From Dyadobacter sp. CY312 (GTDB taxonomy: Bacteria; Bacteroidota; Bacteroidia; Cytophagales; Spirosomataceae), in assembly GCF_021390535.1 (NCBI RefSeq), contig NZ_JAJUXG010000020.1, positions 62,001 to 126,000 of the forward strand: a stretch of DNA of 64,000 nt. The letters are read 5' to 3'. The translations under genes were made by a program, and so were the position numbers. The number at the start of each line of letters is the position of its first letter. Position 1 is the first letter of the stretch. Of this stretch, positions 45,521 through 54,319 are shown in pieces. Below the pieces are notes generated by a model, which was given only the letters and a program-made list of their open reading frames with translations, was not told the DNA's origin and ran no database searches.

Positions 45521-47563
45521 TTAAATCCAGATACTGACAATCAGGTCTATTACTTTAATCCCAATAAAGGGAACAATTACACCTCCGAGACCATAGATGA
45601 AAAGGTTTCTTCTCAGCAACGCACTCGCACCAATCGGTTTGTAAGCAACTCCTTTCAGCGCAAGTGGAATCAGGATCGGGATGATAATTGCATTAAAGAT
45701 CACCGCTGACAGGATCGCACTTTCCGGGCTGTTCAAATTCATGATGTTCAAACCTTTTAAGGCAGGAATGGCAGCGATAAACAAGGCCGGAATGATGGCA
45801 AAGTATTTGGCGACGTCATTGGCAATTGAAAAGGTAGTCAATGTACCACGTGTCATTAAAAGCTGCTTTCCGATTTCCACGATCTCGATCAGTTTAGTCG
45901 GGTCATTATCCAAATCGACCATATTACCAGCTTCCTTAGCTGCCTGTGTTCCGCTGTTCATGGCTACACCCACATCAGCCTGTGCAAGCGCTGGCGCATC
46001 GTTGGTACCGTCCCCCATCATCGCCACCAGTTTACCACTTTCCTGTTCACGTTTGATGTAGTTCATTTTATCTTCCGGTTTTGCTTCGGCGATAAAGTCA
46101 TCTACACCCGCCTTTTCAGCAATGAATTTGGCCGTTAAAGGGTTGTCGCCCGTCACCATCACCGTTTTCACACCCATCTTGCGAAGCCGCTCGAAACGTT
46201 CACTGATCCCCGTTTTGATGATATCCTGTAATTCGATCACACCCAGCACATGTTCGTTCTCTGTCACCACCAGCGGTGTTCCACCATTGCTTGAAATATC
46301 CTTTACAGTTTGTTCAATGTCTGATGGAAATTTATTTCCAGCGTTCACAGTCAGGTTTTTGATTGAATCGAATGCACCCTTACGTATCCTTGTCTGATCA
46401 AAATCAACACCTGAACTTCTTGTTTCAGCCGTAAACTTAATAAAAGTGGGGTTGCTCAGATTGCTGTAACTTGACGGGTTCAGGTTAGCTAATTCCAGGA
46501 TCGATTTACCTTCCGGTGTCTCATCAGCAATTGAGCTTAAAACCGCGCATTTAATAAAGTGGTTATCTGTGACGCCTTTGGCTGCGTGAAAATGTGTGGC
46601 CTTTCTGTTACCAATGGTGATCGTACCTGTTTTATCCAAAAGTAGCACATCAATATCCCCGGCTGTTTCCACCGCCTTACCCGATTTGGTGATCACGTTC
46701 GCTCGTAAAGCCCTGTCCATTCCTGCAATCCCGATCGCCGATAACAGACCGCCGATTGTGGTCGGGATCAGACAAACGAAAAGAGAAATAAAGGCAGCGA
46801 TCGTGATCGGCGTATTGGCAAAATCTGCGAAAGGTTTTAGTGTCACACACACAATGATAAAGACCAGTGTAAAACCTGCAAGCAGGATAGTCAATGCTAT
46901 TTCATTCGGCGTTTTCTGACGGCTTGCACCTTCAACCAAGGCGATCATTTTATCCAGGAAACTTTCTCCCGGAGCCGTTGTCACCATTACTTTAATTTTA
47001 TCCGAGAGAACCTTGGTACCTCCCGTCACACTGCTTTTATCACCTCCAGCTTCCCGGATTACCGGGGCCGATTCTCCCGTGATCGCACTTTCGTCGATCG
47101 TCGCAAGTCCTTCAATGATTTCACCGTCCGTCGGGATATTATCGCCCGCTTCGCAGATGAACATATCCCCTTTTTTCATTGAGGCTGACATCACACTTTC
47201 GGTTTCCACACCAAAACCCAGTTTGTTATTTACCACCAGTTTGGCGGGTGTTTCTTCCCTGGTTTTACGAAGACTGTCGGCTTGCGCTTTACCTCTTGCT
47301 TCCGCAATCCCTTCTGCAAAATTGGCAAAAAGCAAAGTGAGTAAGAGAACAAGAAAAACAACAAAGTTGTAAGCAAAACTGCCCTGTGATTTTTCCCCGG
47401 TAAGCACCCAAAGGCTTACGATCAGCATGACGAACGTTCCAATCTCCACGGTGAACATCACCGGATTACGAAACATGATCTTAGGGTTCAATTTGATAAA
47501 TGATTGCTTTAAAGCCTCATTGACCAGTTCCTTTTGAAATAAGGAAGCATTTTGATTTTTCAT
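45521..47563 (-). CDS. kdpB: Potassium-transporting P-type ATPase subunit B
   Basis: The 680-residue catalytic subunit of the high-affinity K+ pump. Motifs: [14 protein letters not shown] (actuator), [13 protein letters not shown] (phosphorylation site), [12 protein letters not shown] and KGAFDSIK in the nucleotide domain, [31 protein letters not shown], and [38 protein letters not shown]. Seven TM helices are recognisable. Length and motifs are those of typical KdpB. It lies between kdpA (73-bp gap) and kdpC (61-bp gap). Confidence 0.97.
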   Translation of the reverse strand: MKNQNASLFQKELVNEALKQSFIKLNPKIMFRNPVMFTVEIGTFVMLIVSLWVLTGEKSQGSFAYNFVVFLVLLLTLLFANFAEGIAEARGKAQADSLRKTREETPAKLVVNNKLGFGVETESVMSASMKKGDMFICEAGDNIPTDGEIIEGLATIDESAITGESAPVIREAGGDKSSVTGGTKVLSDKIKVMVTTAPGESFLDKMIALVEGASRQKTPNEIALTILLAGFTLVFIIVCVTLKPFADFANTPITIAAFISLFVCLIPTTIGGLLSAIGIAGMDRALRANVITKSGKAVETAGDIDVLLLDKTGTITIGNRKATHFHAAKGVTDNHFIKCAVLSSIADETPEGKSILELANLNPSSYSNLSNPTFIKFTAETRSSGVDFDQTRIRKGAFDSIKNLTVNAGNKFPSDIEQTVKDISSNGGTPLVVTENEHVLGVIELQDIIKTGISERFERLRKMGVKTVMVTGDNPLTAKFIAEKAGVDDFIAEAKPEDKMNYIKREQESGKLVAMMGDGTNDAPALAQADVGVAMNSGTQAAKEAGNMVDLDNDPTKLIEIVEIGKQLLMTRGTLTTFSIANDVAKYFAIIPALFIAAIPALKGLNIMNLNSPESAILSAVIFNAIIIPILIPLALKGVAYKPIGASALLRRNLFIYGLGGVIVPFIGIKVIDLIVSIWI

Positions 47564-47636
47564 TTTTTTGGAGCTATTGGCTATTAGCTGCTAGCGATTA
47601 GCTTTGGCTGGTAGCTGTTACTTAATTTTTTTAATT

Positions 47637-49325
47637 CTAACGCATTGAGAAATACTCAGCAATTGGCCCTAGTGTCAGCGCAGGGAAGAATGAGAGCGCG
47701 GTAATGATAACAATTACTGCGAGCACCATAATCCCGAATGTGCCCGAATCGGTGCGTAGTGTACCTGCACTTTCAGGGATGAATTTCTTGTTTGCCATCA
47801 AACCTGCAATAGCAACGGGACCGACGATTGGAAGGAAGCGGGAAAGGATCAATACAAAACCCGTTGTAATATTCCACCAGGGATTGTTGTCGCCCAGCCC
47901 CTCAAAACCACTACCGTTGTTGGCTGACGACGAGGTATATTCGTAAAGCATCTCGCTGAATCCGTGGAAGCCTGGATTATTTAAATTGGGTGCGGTGATT
48001 TCAGGGAAGGCTGCTGCCAGTGCAGTCCCTGCGAGTATAAGCAGCGGGTGAAAAAGCGCAACGATCATCGCAATCTTCATTTCCCTTGCTTCAATCTTCT
48101 TACCCAAAAACTCAGGAGTCCTTCCCACCATCAGCCCGCTAATAAATACAGCGAGGATAATAAATACAAAGAAGTTGAGAATTCCGACCCCACAGCCCCC
48201 GTAAAAGGCGTTGGTCATCATCGAAAGCATCTGCATCATGCCAGAAAGCGGCATTGTGCTATCATGCATGGAATTGACAGATCCGGTTGAAATTACCGTG
48301 GTAGCTATACTCCAGAACGCAGATGCAGTAGTACCGAAGCGTACTTCCTTACCCTCCATGGCCCCGGAACTGTTGTCAATGCCCATGGCGGTAATGGCGG
48401 GATTACCCGCATTTTCCCAGATAATTGTTGGTACGGTGAGTACTAAGAACCCGATGGTCATGACGCCAAAGATCATCCAGGTCATTTTCCTTCTTTTTAA
48501 AAAGTAACCAAAAGCAAAAACCATAGCCAGGGGAATGATCATCTGTGCAAACATTTCGGTCATGTTGGTCAGGTAATTTGGGTTTTCGAGCGGATGGGCT
48601 GAGTTAGCTCCAAAGAATCCGCCCCCATTTGTACCCACATGTTTGATCGCAACAAAAGCTGCTGCCGGTCCGGTGGAAACGCCGACTGTATCACCTTGCA
48701 TGTTGACGATGGTGTCTTTGCCATCAAAAGTCATTGGCGTTCCGTTAAACACTAAAATAACAGCTATCGCTATCGAAACGGGAAGCAATATACGTGTACA
48801 GGATTTCAGGAAAAGATTGTAAAAATTACCCAACTTATCTGTCGTCCGGTCTTTAAGTGCAATAAACAGAACCGCGGCGGCGGCCAGACCTGTTCCTGCT
48901 GTTACAAATTGCAAAAACATTAGAAACAGCTGCGAAAGATAACTTACACCGGATTCTCCGGAATAATGCTGTAAATTACAATTCACTACAAAAGAGATAC
49001 TGGTATTAAATGCCAGATCGGCTGTTTGTGAAGGGTTCCCATCCGGATTAAGCGGTAGCCAGCCCTGGTTCATCAGCACAAACATGCCCAACAGAAACCA
49101 TACAAAGTTAATGGTTAGCAGAGCAAACATGTGCTGCTTCCAGTTCATTTCTGCCTTTGCATCAATTCCGCTCAAACGATAGAATAATTTCTCGATGGGG
49201 TTAAAAACAGGGTCAAGAAGCGTCTTGTCTCCTGCATAAACTTTTGCGATGTACTTGCCAAAGGGTATTGCGAGGGCAACCGTAATGGCAAACATGGCAA
49301 TGATTCCTAATAATTCAGTGTTCAT
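47637..49325 (-). CDS. kdpA: Potassium-transporting ATPase subunit A
   Basis: The 562-residue channel-like, K+-selective subunit. The four selectivity-loop regions are present, e.g. NTSISFVVNCNLQHYSGESGVSYLSQ and VAIKHVGTNGGGFFGANSAHPLENP, and the conserved GTALAAAFPEITAPNLNNPGFHGFSEMLYEYTSS stretch follows. Ten hydrophobic helices are visible. It follows kdpF by 48 bp and is followed by kdpB after 73 bp. Confidence 0.97.
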   Translation of the reverse strand: MNTELLGIIAMFAITVALAIPFGKYIAKVYAGDKTLLDPVFNPIEKLFYRLSGIDAKAEMNWKQHMFALLTINFVWFLLGMFVLMNQGWLPLNPDGNPSQTADLAFNTSISFVVNCNLQHYSGESGVSYLSQLFLMFLQFVTAGTGLAAAAVLFIALKDRTTDKLGNFYNLFLKSCTRILLPVSIAIAVILVFNGTPMTFDGKDTIVNMQGDTVGVSTGPAAAFVAIKHVGTNGGGFFGANSAHPLENPNYLTNMTEMFAQMIIPLAMVFAFGYFLKRRKMTWMIFGVMTIGFLVLTVPTIIWENAGNPAITAMGIDNSSGAMEGKEVRFGTTASAFWSIATTVISTGSVNSMHDSTMPLSGMMQMLSMMTNAFYGGCGVGILNFFVFIILAVFISGLMVGRTPEFLGKKIEAREMKIAMIVALFHPLLILAGTALAAAFPEITAPNLNNPGFHGFSEMLYEYTSSSANNGSGFEGLGDNNPWWNITTGFVLILSRFLPIVGPVAIAGLMANKKFIPESAGTLRTDSGTFGIMVLAVIVIITALSFFPALTLGPIAEYFSMR

Positions 49326-49373
49326 TTCTTTAGTGTTTTAATTCGATTGAGATAAATCGAAAATGTATTCGGA

Positions 49374-49451
49374 TTAGAATTTTTCGGGTTTGATAAGCAC
49401 GTAACAGATGTAACCAAAAACCCCGATTGCAATAATGAATAGCGCTGCCAT
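49374..49451 (-). CDS. kdpF: KdpF, small stabilising subunit (25 aa)
   Basis: A 25-codon ORF with ATG at 49451-49449 and TAA at 49376-49374. It encodes a single TM helix in the pattern A-A-LFIIAIGVFGYICYVLIKPEKF. The position directly before kdpA and the YVLIKPEKF ending (compare LLYVLLRPERF in known KdpF proteins) support the call. It is easily missed because of its size. Confidence 0.85.
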   Translation of the reverse strand: MAALFIIAIGVFGYICYVLIKPEKF

Positions 49452-49455
49452 GGTG

Positions 49456-49539
49456 TTATATTTTTTCAAAGAATTGAACGGTTTTGTAAAAAAGCAGGAA
49501 GCACAAACTGCCGGCTGCCACTAAGAGGATTGTCATCAT
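49456..49539 (-). CDS. Tiny single-TM ORF upstream of kdpF
   Basis: A 27-codon ORF starting with two Met codons (ATG at 49539) and coding a hydrophobic helix, TILLVAAGSLCFLLFYKTVQFF, followed by EKI. It ends 4 bp before the kdpF start. Its size and place, and the single helix, suggest a second KdpF-like or accessory peptide. A longer overlapping frame exists (to 49707), but it overlaps the 92-aa gene and is less likely. Confidence 0.5.
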   Translation of the reverse strand: MMTILLVAAGSLCFLLFYKTVQFFEKI

Positions 49540-49561
49540 AGTTTTTATGTTAAAGTGGTTA

Positions 49562-49840
49562 TTAAAATGCATTGATCTGTTTGACGTATTCTTTTTTAAG
49601 ACTGCTTGGAAGCAGCGTCTGCACATTGTAATGATGTAGCTCCAGAATCGTAGTAACATCATACAGATAGACGTTGGATACTGCCGTTCTGGATTGATAG
49701 TTTCCACTCAAAAAAAGCTTTTCGGCCGACTCCATAAACTTTTTGGCCCGGGCTAGCTTGCCTGCCAGAACCAATGTGACAGTCAGCTCAGCCATTCGCT
49801 GCATGTGGTTGTAAATACTGTTGTTATTCCCCTTTTTCAT
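49562..49840 (-). CDS. DUF7674-like small helical protein of the kdp operon
   Basis: A 92-residue protein, helical throughout: NSIYNHMQRMAELTVTLVLAGKLARAKKFMESAEKLFLSGNYQSRTAVSNVYLYDVTTILELH. Similar small genes precede kdpFABC in Bacteroidota. The same pattern of residues occurs in the N-terminal domain of the GNAT fusion at 39692 (YKSIQRLLDF...RKCFSVAKTLL). Function unknown. It is the first gene after the terminator at 49955, with a possible sigma54-type promoter 30-50 bp upstream, so it may begin the kdp transcript. Confidence 0.65.
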   Translation of the reverse strand: MKKGNNNSIYNHMQRMAELTVTLVLAGKLARAKKFMESAEKLFLSGNYQSRTAVSNVYLYDVTTILELHHYNVQTLLPSSLKKEYVKQINAF

Positions 49841-49870
49841 CGCTTGAGTAAATTAGATGTACCAGGGTCT

Positions 49871-49887
49871 ATACCAAACATGTACCA
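49871..49887 (-). promoter_or_regulatory. Possible sigma54-type promoter before the kdp genes
   Basis: On the minus strand TGGTAC-N6-TGGTA resembles the -24/-12 pattern TGGCAC-N5-TTGCA: the -24 GG is right and the -12 G is right, but the -12 C is T. It is 31 bp before the first kdp-operon ORF, and the gene upstream encodes a sigma54 activator. The match is imperfect. Confidence 0.25.
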
Positions 49888-49954
49888 TGACAAACACAAA
49901 ATATGCAACACATTGATAAACAGAAACTTAAAACTTTTTATACATAGAATTCAA

Positions 49955-49985
49955 TAAAAAAGACCCTATCAATATGATAGGGTCT
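49955..49985 (-). terminator. Terminator after the sigma54 regulator gene
   Basis: A perfect 11-bp stem (49961-49971 with 49975-49985), 3-nt loop, followed on the minus strand by U residues. Its core CCTATCA/TGATAGG is the same as in the terminator at the far end of the kdp operon. Confidence 0.85.
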
Positions 49986-50022
49986 TATCAAAATGGATGG
50001 GTGACACAATCCGGGTCAACCG

Positions 50023-51156
50023 TTATTTAATTCCATATTCTTCAATTTTCCGGTAAAGCGTAGCAATACCTATCTCAAGAAGTCTGGCCGTCTCGGCTTT
50101 GTTTCCCTTGCTGTAATTAAGCACCTTCTGGATATGAAGCTTTTCGACACTTTCCATCGAGAATGCCGAGAGCTGAATGCTCTTGACAGGCAGCGATTGC
50201 TGCACCTCGAAGGGTAGGTTTTCCGGCTCCAACACTCCATCACTGATGATCACAGCCCTTTCGATCACATTTTTTAGCTCCCGGATATTTCCACGCCACT
50301 CATAGGATTCAAGCCTTTTAAGAAAATCCTTGCTGTATTGAAGGTCTTTTTTGTTGGTCTGCTCCGCAAAATGACTGGCAAAATAAGTGGCCAGAGCAGG
50401 GATATCTTTTACCCTGTCACGAAGCGGCGGCAACTGGACCTGAAAAACGTTCAGACGGAAATACAGATCAGAGCGGAACCGGTTCTGCTCTGATTCTACT
50501 TTCAAATCTCTGTTGGTGGCGGCGATCAGTCGGAAATTGGATTTGACTGGTTTGGTGTCGCCTAATTTGATAAACTCATGCGTTTCCAGCACCCTGAGCA
50601 GCTTTGCCTGGAGATCCAAGGGTAGCTCACCGATCTCATCAAGAAACAGCGTCCCGTTGTTGGCTTCTTCCAAAAGCCCTCTTTTATCTTTGCCTGCGCC
50701 AGTGAAAGCGCCCTGCCTATATCCAAACAGCTCGCTTTCCAGGATCTCCCGACTGAACGTGCTGCAATTCAGCGCGACCAGGTTTTTGTCAGAACGCACA
50801 CTTGCATAATGGATCGCCTGGGCAAATACTTCCTTTCCGGTTCCCGTTTCACCAGTCAACAGCACTGGAGTGTCTGTAGGTGCTACCTTTTTGGCCAGCT
50901 CAACTGCCTTTAAAAAAGAGGTGGACTTTCCAATAATGGCATCAAAGGAGAATTTTTTTGAGACGATACCTTCGAGCTTTTGAAGTTTCTTTTGCAGCTG
51001 GGCCTTTTCAACGGCGCGGTTAAGCAGGGGAATGATTTTGTCATTGTCATCCCCTTTTACAATATAATCCATCGCCCCATTTTTCATCGCCTGCACGCCA
51101 TCTGCAATATTCCCGTATGCTGTCAGAAGGATGATTTCTGCCAGCGGGTTCGACAT
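50023..51156 (-). CDS. Sigma54-dependent response regulator, receiver truncated at the 5' end
   Basis: A 377-residue NtrC-type activator. It starts late in the receiver (AEIILLTAYGNIADGVQAMKNGAMDYIVKG, with the conserved Lys), so the phospho-acceptor Asp and about 70 residues are missing. AAA+ domain: Walker A LLTGETGTGKE, GAFTGA loop (GYRQGAFTGAGK), Walker B GTLFLDEIGEL, R-fingers FRSDLYFRLNVFQVQLPPLRDR. C-terminal Fis-type helix-turn-helix: KGNKAETARLLEIGIATLYRKIEEYGI. The reading frame is stopped by TAA a few codons upstream of the ATG. It takes the place of KdpE beside the kdp operon. It may be constitutively active or a recent 5' deletion. Confidence 0.8.
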   Translation of the reverse strand: MSNPLAEIILLTAYGNIADGVQAMKNGAMDYIVKGDDNDKIIPLLNRAVEKAQLQKKLQKLEGIVSKKFSFDAIIGKSTSFLKAVELAKKVAPTDTPVLLTGETGTGKEVFAQAIHYASVRSDKNLVALNCSTFSREILESELFGYRQGAFTGAGKDKRGLLEEANNGTLFLDEIGELPLDLQAKLLRVLETHEFIKLGDTKPVKSNFRLIAATNRDLKVESEQNRFRSDLYFRLNVFQVQLPPLRDRVKDIPALATYFASHFAEQTNKKDLQYSKDFLKRLESYEWRGNIRELKNVIERAVIISDGVLEPENLPFEVQQSLPVKSIQLSAFSMESVEKLHIQKVLNYSKGNKAETARLLEIGIATLYRKIEEYGIK

Positions 51157-51398
51157 AATTCTTTGGCTTCTTTAAATAAAAGAGCAAATTAAATGTTTTA
51201 CTAAGCATAGCGTACTTATTTATGTGAATAAAAGTAGGCTTGCAGTACGAAAAAATCAAGATGTAAATGAGAGAAACTAGCTGTTATACAGCAACTTACA
51301 AGGATTCTGGTGAGTCATTAGTTTGTGAGATGCTGACTCTCGAATTACTCACCAGAATTATGTCAAATATTGCATATTTTGGCACTATTCAAAAAAAC
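51157..51398. other. Gap upstream of the truncated regulator, with a 12-bp inverted repeat
   Basis: No gene is seen. A perfect 12-bp inverted repeat, ATTCTGGTGAGT / ACTCACCAGAAT (51304-51315 and 51347-51358), encloses a second GAGTCA/TGACTC pair, so the RNA would form a branched hairpin. It could be a mobile-element end or a transcript structure. No missing receiver sequence could be read. Confidence 0.45.
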
Positions 51399-51433
51399 AA
51401 AAACCCTGTAAATCGTTGATTTGCAGGGTTTTG
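51399..51433. terminator. Bidirectional terminator next to a tRNA-like remnant
   Basis: The arms AAAACCCTG-TAAATC and GATTTG-CAGGGTTTT form a long stem with one wobble; A- and T-runs lie on both sides. In this phylum such hairpins often follow tRNA genes, and here a tRNA-like 3' end lies immediately to the right. Confidence 0.65.
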
Positions 51434-51453
51434 ATTGTTTTTGATATTCCACA

Positions 51454-51482
51454 GAGTGCACCCGACGAGTGCAGAACTTGTC
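51454..51482 (-). pseudogene. tRNA 3'-end remnant (tRNA-Arg-like)
   Basis: On the minus strand the sequence has a TpsiC-arm-like GTTC loop between weakly paired arms (GACAA / TCGTC), directly followed by CGGGTGCA, which matches the 3' acceptor half of tRNAs with a GCACCCG start. The rest of the tRNA is absent, and the loop departs from consensus. It may be an old integration-site (att) copy of a tRNA 3' end. Confidence 0.35.
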
Positions 51483-51727
51483 TTATATCACACTGATAAA
51501 CAACCAATTACAAATCAACCTAAACGCTACTCCCGATTTACTCACCGCTTTCTGACGAACTGCAAATCCGTACATAAAAATATGTATTTAGCTGTTTCGA
51601 TGCAAGTTAGGATGTCAAAGAATATTATCCAGTATCTAACGGTTTGCGCCCGTCAAATGATGTTGCATCACCTGCTGAATCATGCTAGCAAATTAGACTA
51701 AGTGCGGAGCCACGAAAAACAACGACG

Positions 51728-51837
51728 TTACTTCACTACAAATCCATGATCACCTGCGTAATTCTGAAAATCGGCAAGGGAGCGATCGGGCGCAACTATA
51801 TACTGATAACTCTGATTTGCCGGTGCATTGCCGTGGT
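51728..51837 (-). pseudogene. Fragment resembling a polysaccharide lyase family 8 protein
   Basis: An open minus frame reads HGNAPANQSYQYIVAPDRSL and ADFQNYAGDHGFVVK to a TAA at 51730-51728. The HGxxPxxxxYxYxxxP pattern is characteristic of PL8-type lyases (chondroitinase/hyaluronidase). The upstream part is missing because the 173-bp repeat begins at 51838 and unrelated sequence lies beyond it. It is a remnant only. Confidence 0.4.
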
Positions 51838-52010
51838 TGGAGAATTCTGATGACTTGACCACTAGATTCCGTGGCAGATTGACCACCAACCCATTCTTTT
51901 ATTTCATGAATTACTCAACTATCAGTCAGTCATTTATACTGGTCAATTTAATCCGAAATGACATGATCTTAATTCCCGAATTAAGGTGGTCAACGGCTCC
52001 GTATTCTCCA
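51838..52010 (+). mobile_element. 173-bp MITE-like repeat, copy 3
   Basis: Third copy, exactly the same length and orientation. It begins TGGAGAATTCTG and ends CCGTATTCTCCA, so its left end is closer to a true inverted repeat of its right end than in copies 1 and 2. It is more diverged internally. It interrupts the lyase-like remnant at 51837. Confidence 0.75.
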
Positions 52011-52123
52011 GTTTAATATGATATCGTACCATAAACAGTATTTTTTTGCAAAGATACAACTATTATACGTCATATTATAGTTAACTTAACACTAGAAAAG
52101 TGTTTCCTTTCCCTGCAAATATA

Positions 52124-52807
52124 TCAGTAATTTCCTTCCAACTTCACATTTATTGAATCAACAGTAAATTCACCGTATTCAAATTTATAGCCATTGATCC
52201 GGCCTGAGACTATATCTTTTAATCTTGGAATTCCTTTTTTCCATATAGAATCTCCCGCCCTGATTGTTGAAGTAGCATCAGTTTCGTATTTGCTTTCAAA
52301 TCCCAGAGAATATTGTCCATAAATTCCAGACTGGAACATAAAAAGAATCTTTTTTTCGGATTTAGCATTTATGACAATAAATTCTGGGCATAGCCTTAGA
52401 TTTTCAATATAATCAAACGTTCTATCTAATGAATAATCAGACAAGGTGTCTTTACCTAGATACTGTATTTTTTTATGGATATCCATATCCATACTAATAT
52501 TTGGTATTTGCCTTAAATATTTATATGGTACCTTAATGGTTCGAATACTTTCTTTCGGTAGCCCTATAATATCATAGTCTTCCTTGAATAGATACTTCTT
52601 ATCATCTTCTCCATTCAGACGTCTAAAAGTCAATAAAGTAGGAATAATTAAATTATTTTTTGTATTATTCACAAAATTCCATTCTAAAAACAAAGTATCC
52701 TTCTCTTTGAAAATTCTTGGAGATACAGATATATCTTTCAAATTATCATATTTATTACAGCTAAGTGCTGCGATAAACATTACAAATAAAAACAACGAAA
52801 TTCTCAT
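52124..52807 (-). CDS. Lipoprotein, predicted immunity protein of RHS tip C
   Basis: A 227-residue lipoprotein: short signal peptide with lipobox AALSC (Cys17), then a mainly beta domain (VSPRIFKEKDTLFLEWNFVNNTKNNLIIPTLLTF; KSIRTIKVPYKYLRQ-like region). Its ATG overlaps the stop of the RHS tip at 52804 by 4 bp, the coupling typical of polymorphic toxin and immunity pairs. No family is recognised. Being a lipoprotein, it would act in the periplasm or at the outer membrane, where it could meet a metallopeptidase toxin. Codon choice is AT-richer than in the RHS core. Confidence 0.65.
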   Translation of the reverse strand: MRISLFLFVMFIAALSCNKYDNLKDISVSPRIFKEKDTLFLEWNFVNNTKNNLIIPTLLTFRRLNGEDDKKYLFKEDYDIIGLPKESIRTIKVPYKYLRQIPNISMDMDIHKKIQYLGKDTLSDYSLDRTFDYIENLRLCPEFIVINAKSEKKILFMFQSGIYGQYSLGFESKYETDATSTIRAGDSIWKKGIPRLKDIVSGRINGYKFEYGEFTVDSINVKLEGNY

Positions 52808-53958
52808 GGCAAGACAATTTTTTTAATTAAAAATTGAAGAGGCTTGTAAAGCTGATCATACGCCTGCGCATTGTTAAAATTCCAAACCTGCGATGATATT
52901 ATTTTTGGACTCCAACCATTTTTCAATATCAATTGACCTGTCATTTTTTGAATAGCAATATGACCTTCATTATTTAATAATTTACTTGGGTTCCCTGTTA
53001 ATTCTTTCGCCCAATCCATTAAACCCAAATTTGCATGTACGATATGCCCAAACTCATGTGCCATTGATACAGTCAACTGTTCTCCAGATGAAAATGCTGC
53101 CTTACCAAAAAAAATCTTCGAAGACATACCATTTTTCCATGGGCTGTGCCTTGTAATTGCGATTGCATCCTTAATTGTTGGAGAACTTATAAAACCATCC
53201 GCATCCATGGTAATGTCCTTGGGTAGCCGTGTTGTCATCTTTCCACCTGGACCCATGCCTTTCCAATTTTCGTTCTTTAACTTGTAAAGATAATCATCGT
53301 TATATGGTGCTTGTGTTCCGCCTGAAAGGATGGCATCCGAAGCGAGGTATGCGTGGTCGGATCTCGCCCCGGTTAACCAATCAGCACCAAGTTTCTTTGC
53401 TTCAATCCCTCCATATATCCCACCTGATAAGCCACCAAGTGCAGCGCCCCATCCTATACCTCTCCAGACATTTGTACCATTTAGAGCAGCTCCCACTCCA
53501 CCAGTTAAAGCGCCAGAAGCAGCTCCATATGCAAAACCTCCCGCTGCACCAATAGGTGCATAATATCCAGTGAGCCCGGCGATAGCTCCCGTGATTGCAC
53601 CACGCCAAAATCCATTTAAAAATCCTTTTCCTTGAAGTCCAAAGGATATACCATTTACAACACCACCGATGACCGCACCTATCGCCGTGGAGAGTAATGG
53701 ATTATTACCATCAGGATCCGTGTAAATAAGAGGATTGTTTCTTGCATACGAATATCGGTTATAATCCTGAGTAAATCCACCGTCTAATATATAATTATCA
53801 GGTGATAACATTCTACCCAGTACAGGATCGTACACCCTGCCATTCATATTGATCAGTCCGAACTGATCCAGCATTTCATGTCCTGTGTAACCTCTATAAA
53901 GCCAGACAGGTGGCAAACCAGTTGATGCCGTTGGAGCTAACAGCGCCCAGCTTGTCAC
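52804..53958 (-). CDS. Displaced RHS tip C: RHS core plus HExxH metallopeptidase-like toxin end
   Basis: 384 residues from an internal GTG; the frame is open to about 54080 with no proper start. Residues 1-85 are RHS core ([50 protein letters not shown]). A Gly/Ala-rich linker (about 86-190) almost identical in pattern to tip B follows, then a unique C-terminal domain with HEFGHIVHANLG at about 301 and a further NEGH near 330, a likely zinc-protease site. An immunity-type lipoprotein gene overlaps its end. The piece most likely serves as a silent donor for the full-length RHS gene at 59343, but weak expression is not excluded. Confidence 0.7.
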   Translation of the reverse strand: MTSWALLAPTASTGLPPVWLYRGYTGHEMLDQFGLINMNGRVYDPVLGRMLSPDNYILDGGFTQDYNRYSYARNNPLIYTDPDGNNPLLSTAIGAVIGGVVNGISFGLQGKGFLNGFWRGAITGAIAGLTGYYAPIGAAGGFAYGAASGALTGGVGAALNGTNVWRGIGWGAALGGLSGGIYGGIEAKKLGADWLTGARSDHAYLASDAILSGGTQAPYNDDYLYKLKNENWKGMGPGGKMTTRLPKDITMDADGFISSPTIKDAIAITRHSPWKNGMSSKIFFGKAAFSSGEQLTVSMAHEFGHIVHANLGLMDWAKELTGNPSKLLNNEGHIAIQKMTGQLILKNGWSPKIISSQVWNFNNAQAYDQLYKPLQFLIKKIVLP

Positions 53959-54240
53959 ATTCCTTCTTCTGCCCCATGCATCAAAGGACTGTTCAGCTTC
54001 AATAGTAGTTCCAGCGCTATTGGTAACTGTCAGAATGGAACCTAAATGATCAGTATAGGTGTAATGAACAGTATGTGTACCACCTTACGCTCTCTACAAT
54101 GGCCGCCAGCCCTGTGGGAGAGGCAATGTACTGGATATAACGGGTTGAGCCCGCCGTAACGTCCTTTTCAAATCCGTCCGCAAGGTAAAACCTGATGGTG
54201 TCGTAGTTCCTCCAAGTTTGGTCACACGCCACCTTAACCA
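53959..54240 (-). pseudogene. Frameshifted RHS core upstream part of tip C
   Basis: Homologous to the full-length gene from about its SVTKQGG segment onward: a mutated copy of that segment, then FYLADGFEKDVTAGSTRYIQYIASPTGLAAIVES in one frame. After a shift near 54080 it reads HTVHYTYTDHLGSILTVTNSAG and EQSFDAWGRRRN in the frame of tip C. A TAA lies just before the second segment. At least two frameshifts against the parent show no selection on this part. Confidence 0.75.
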
Positions 54241-54319
54241 CACTGAGCTGGGTAGGATATCCTGCATTTTGTAGCAATACCAACGAGCTTTTTGGTTGAA
54301 CCAAGATTTGTTACAAATC

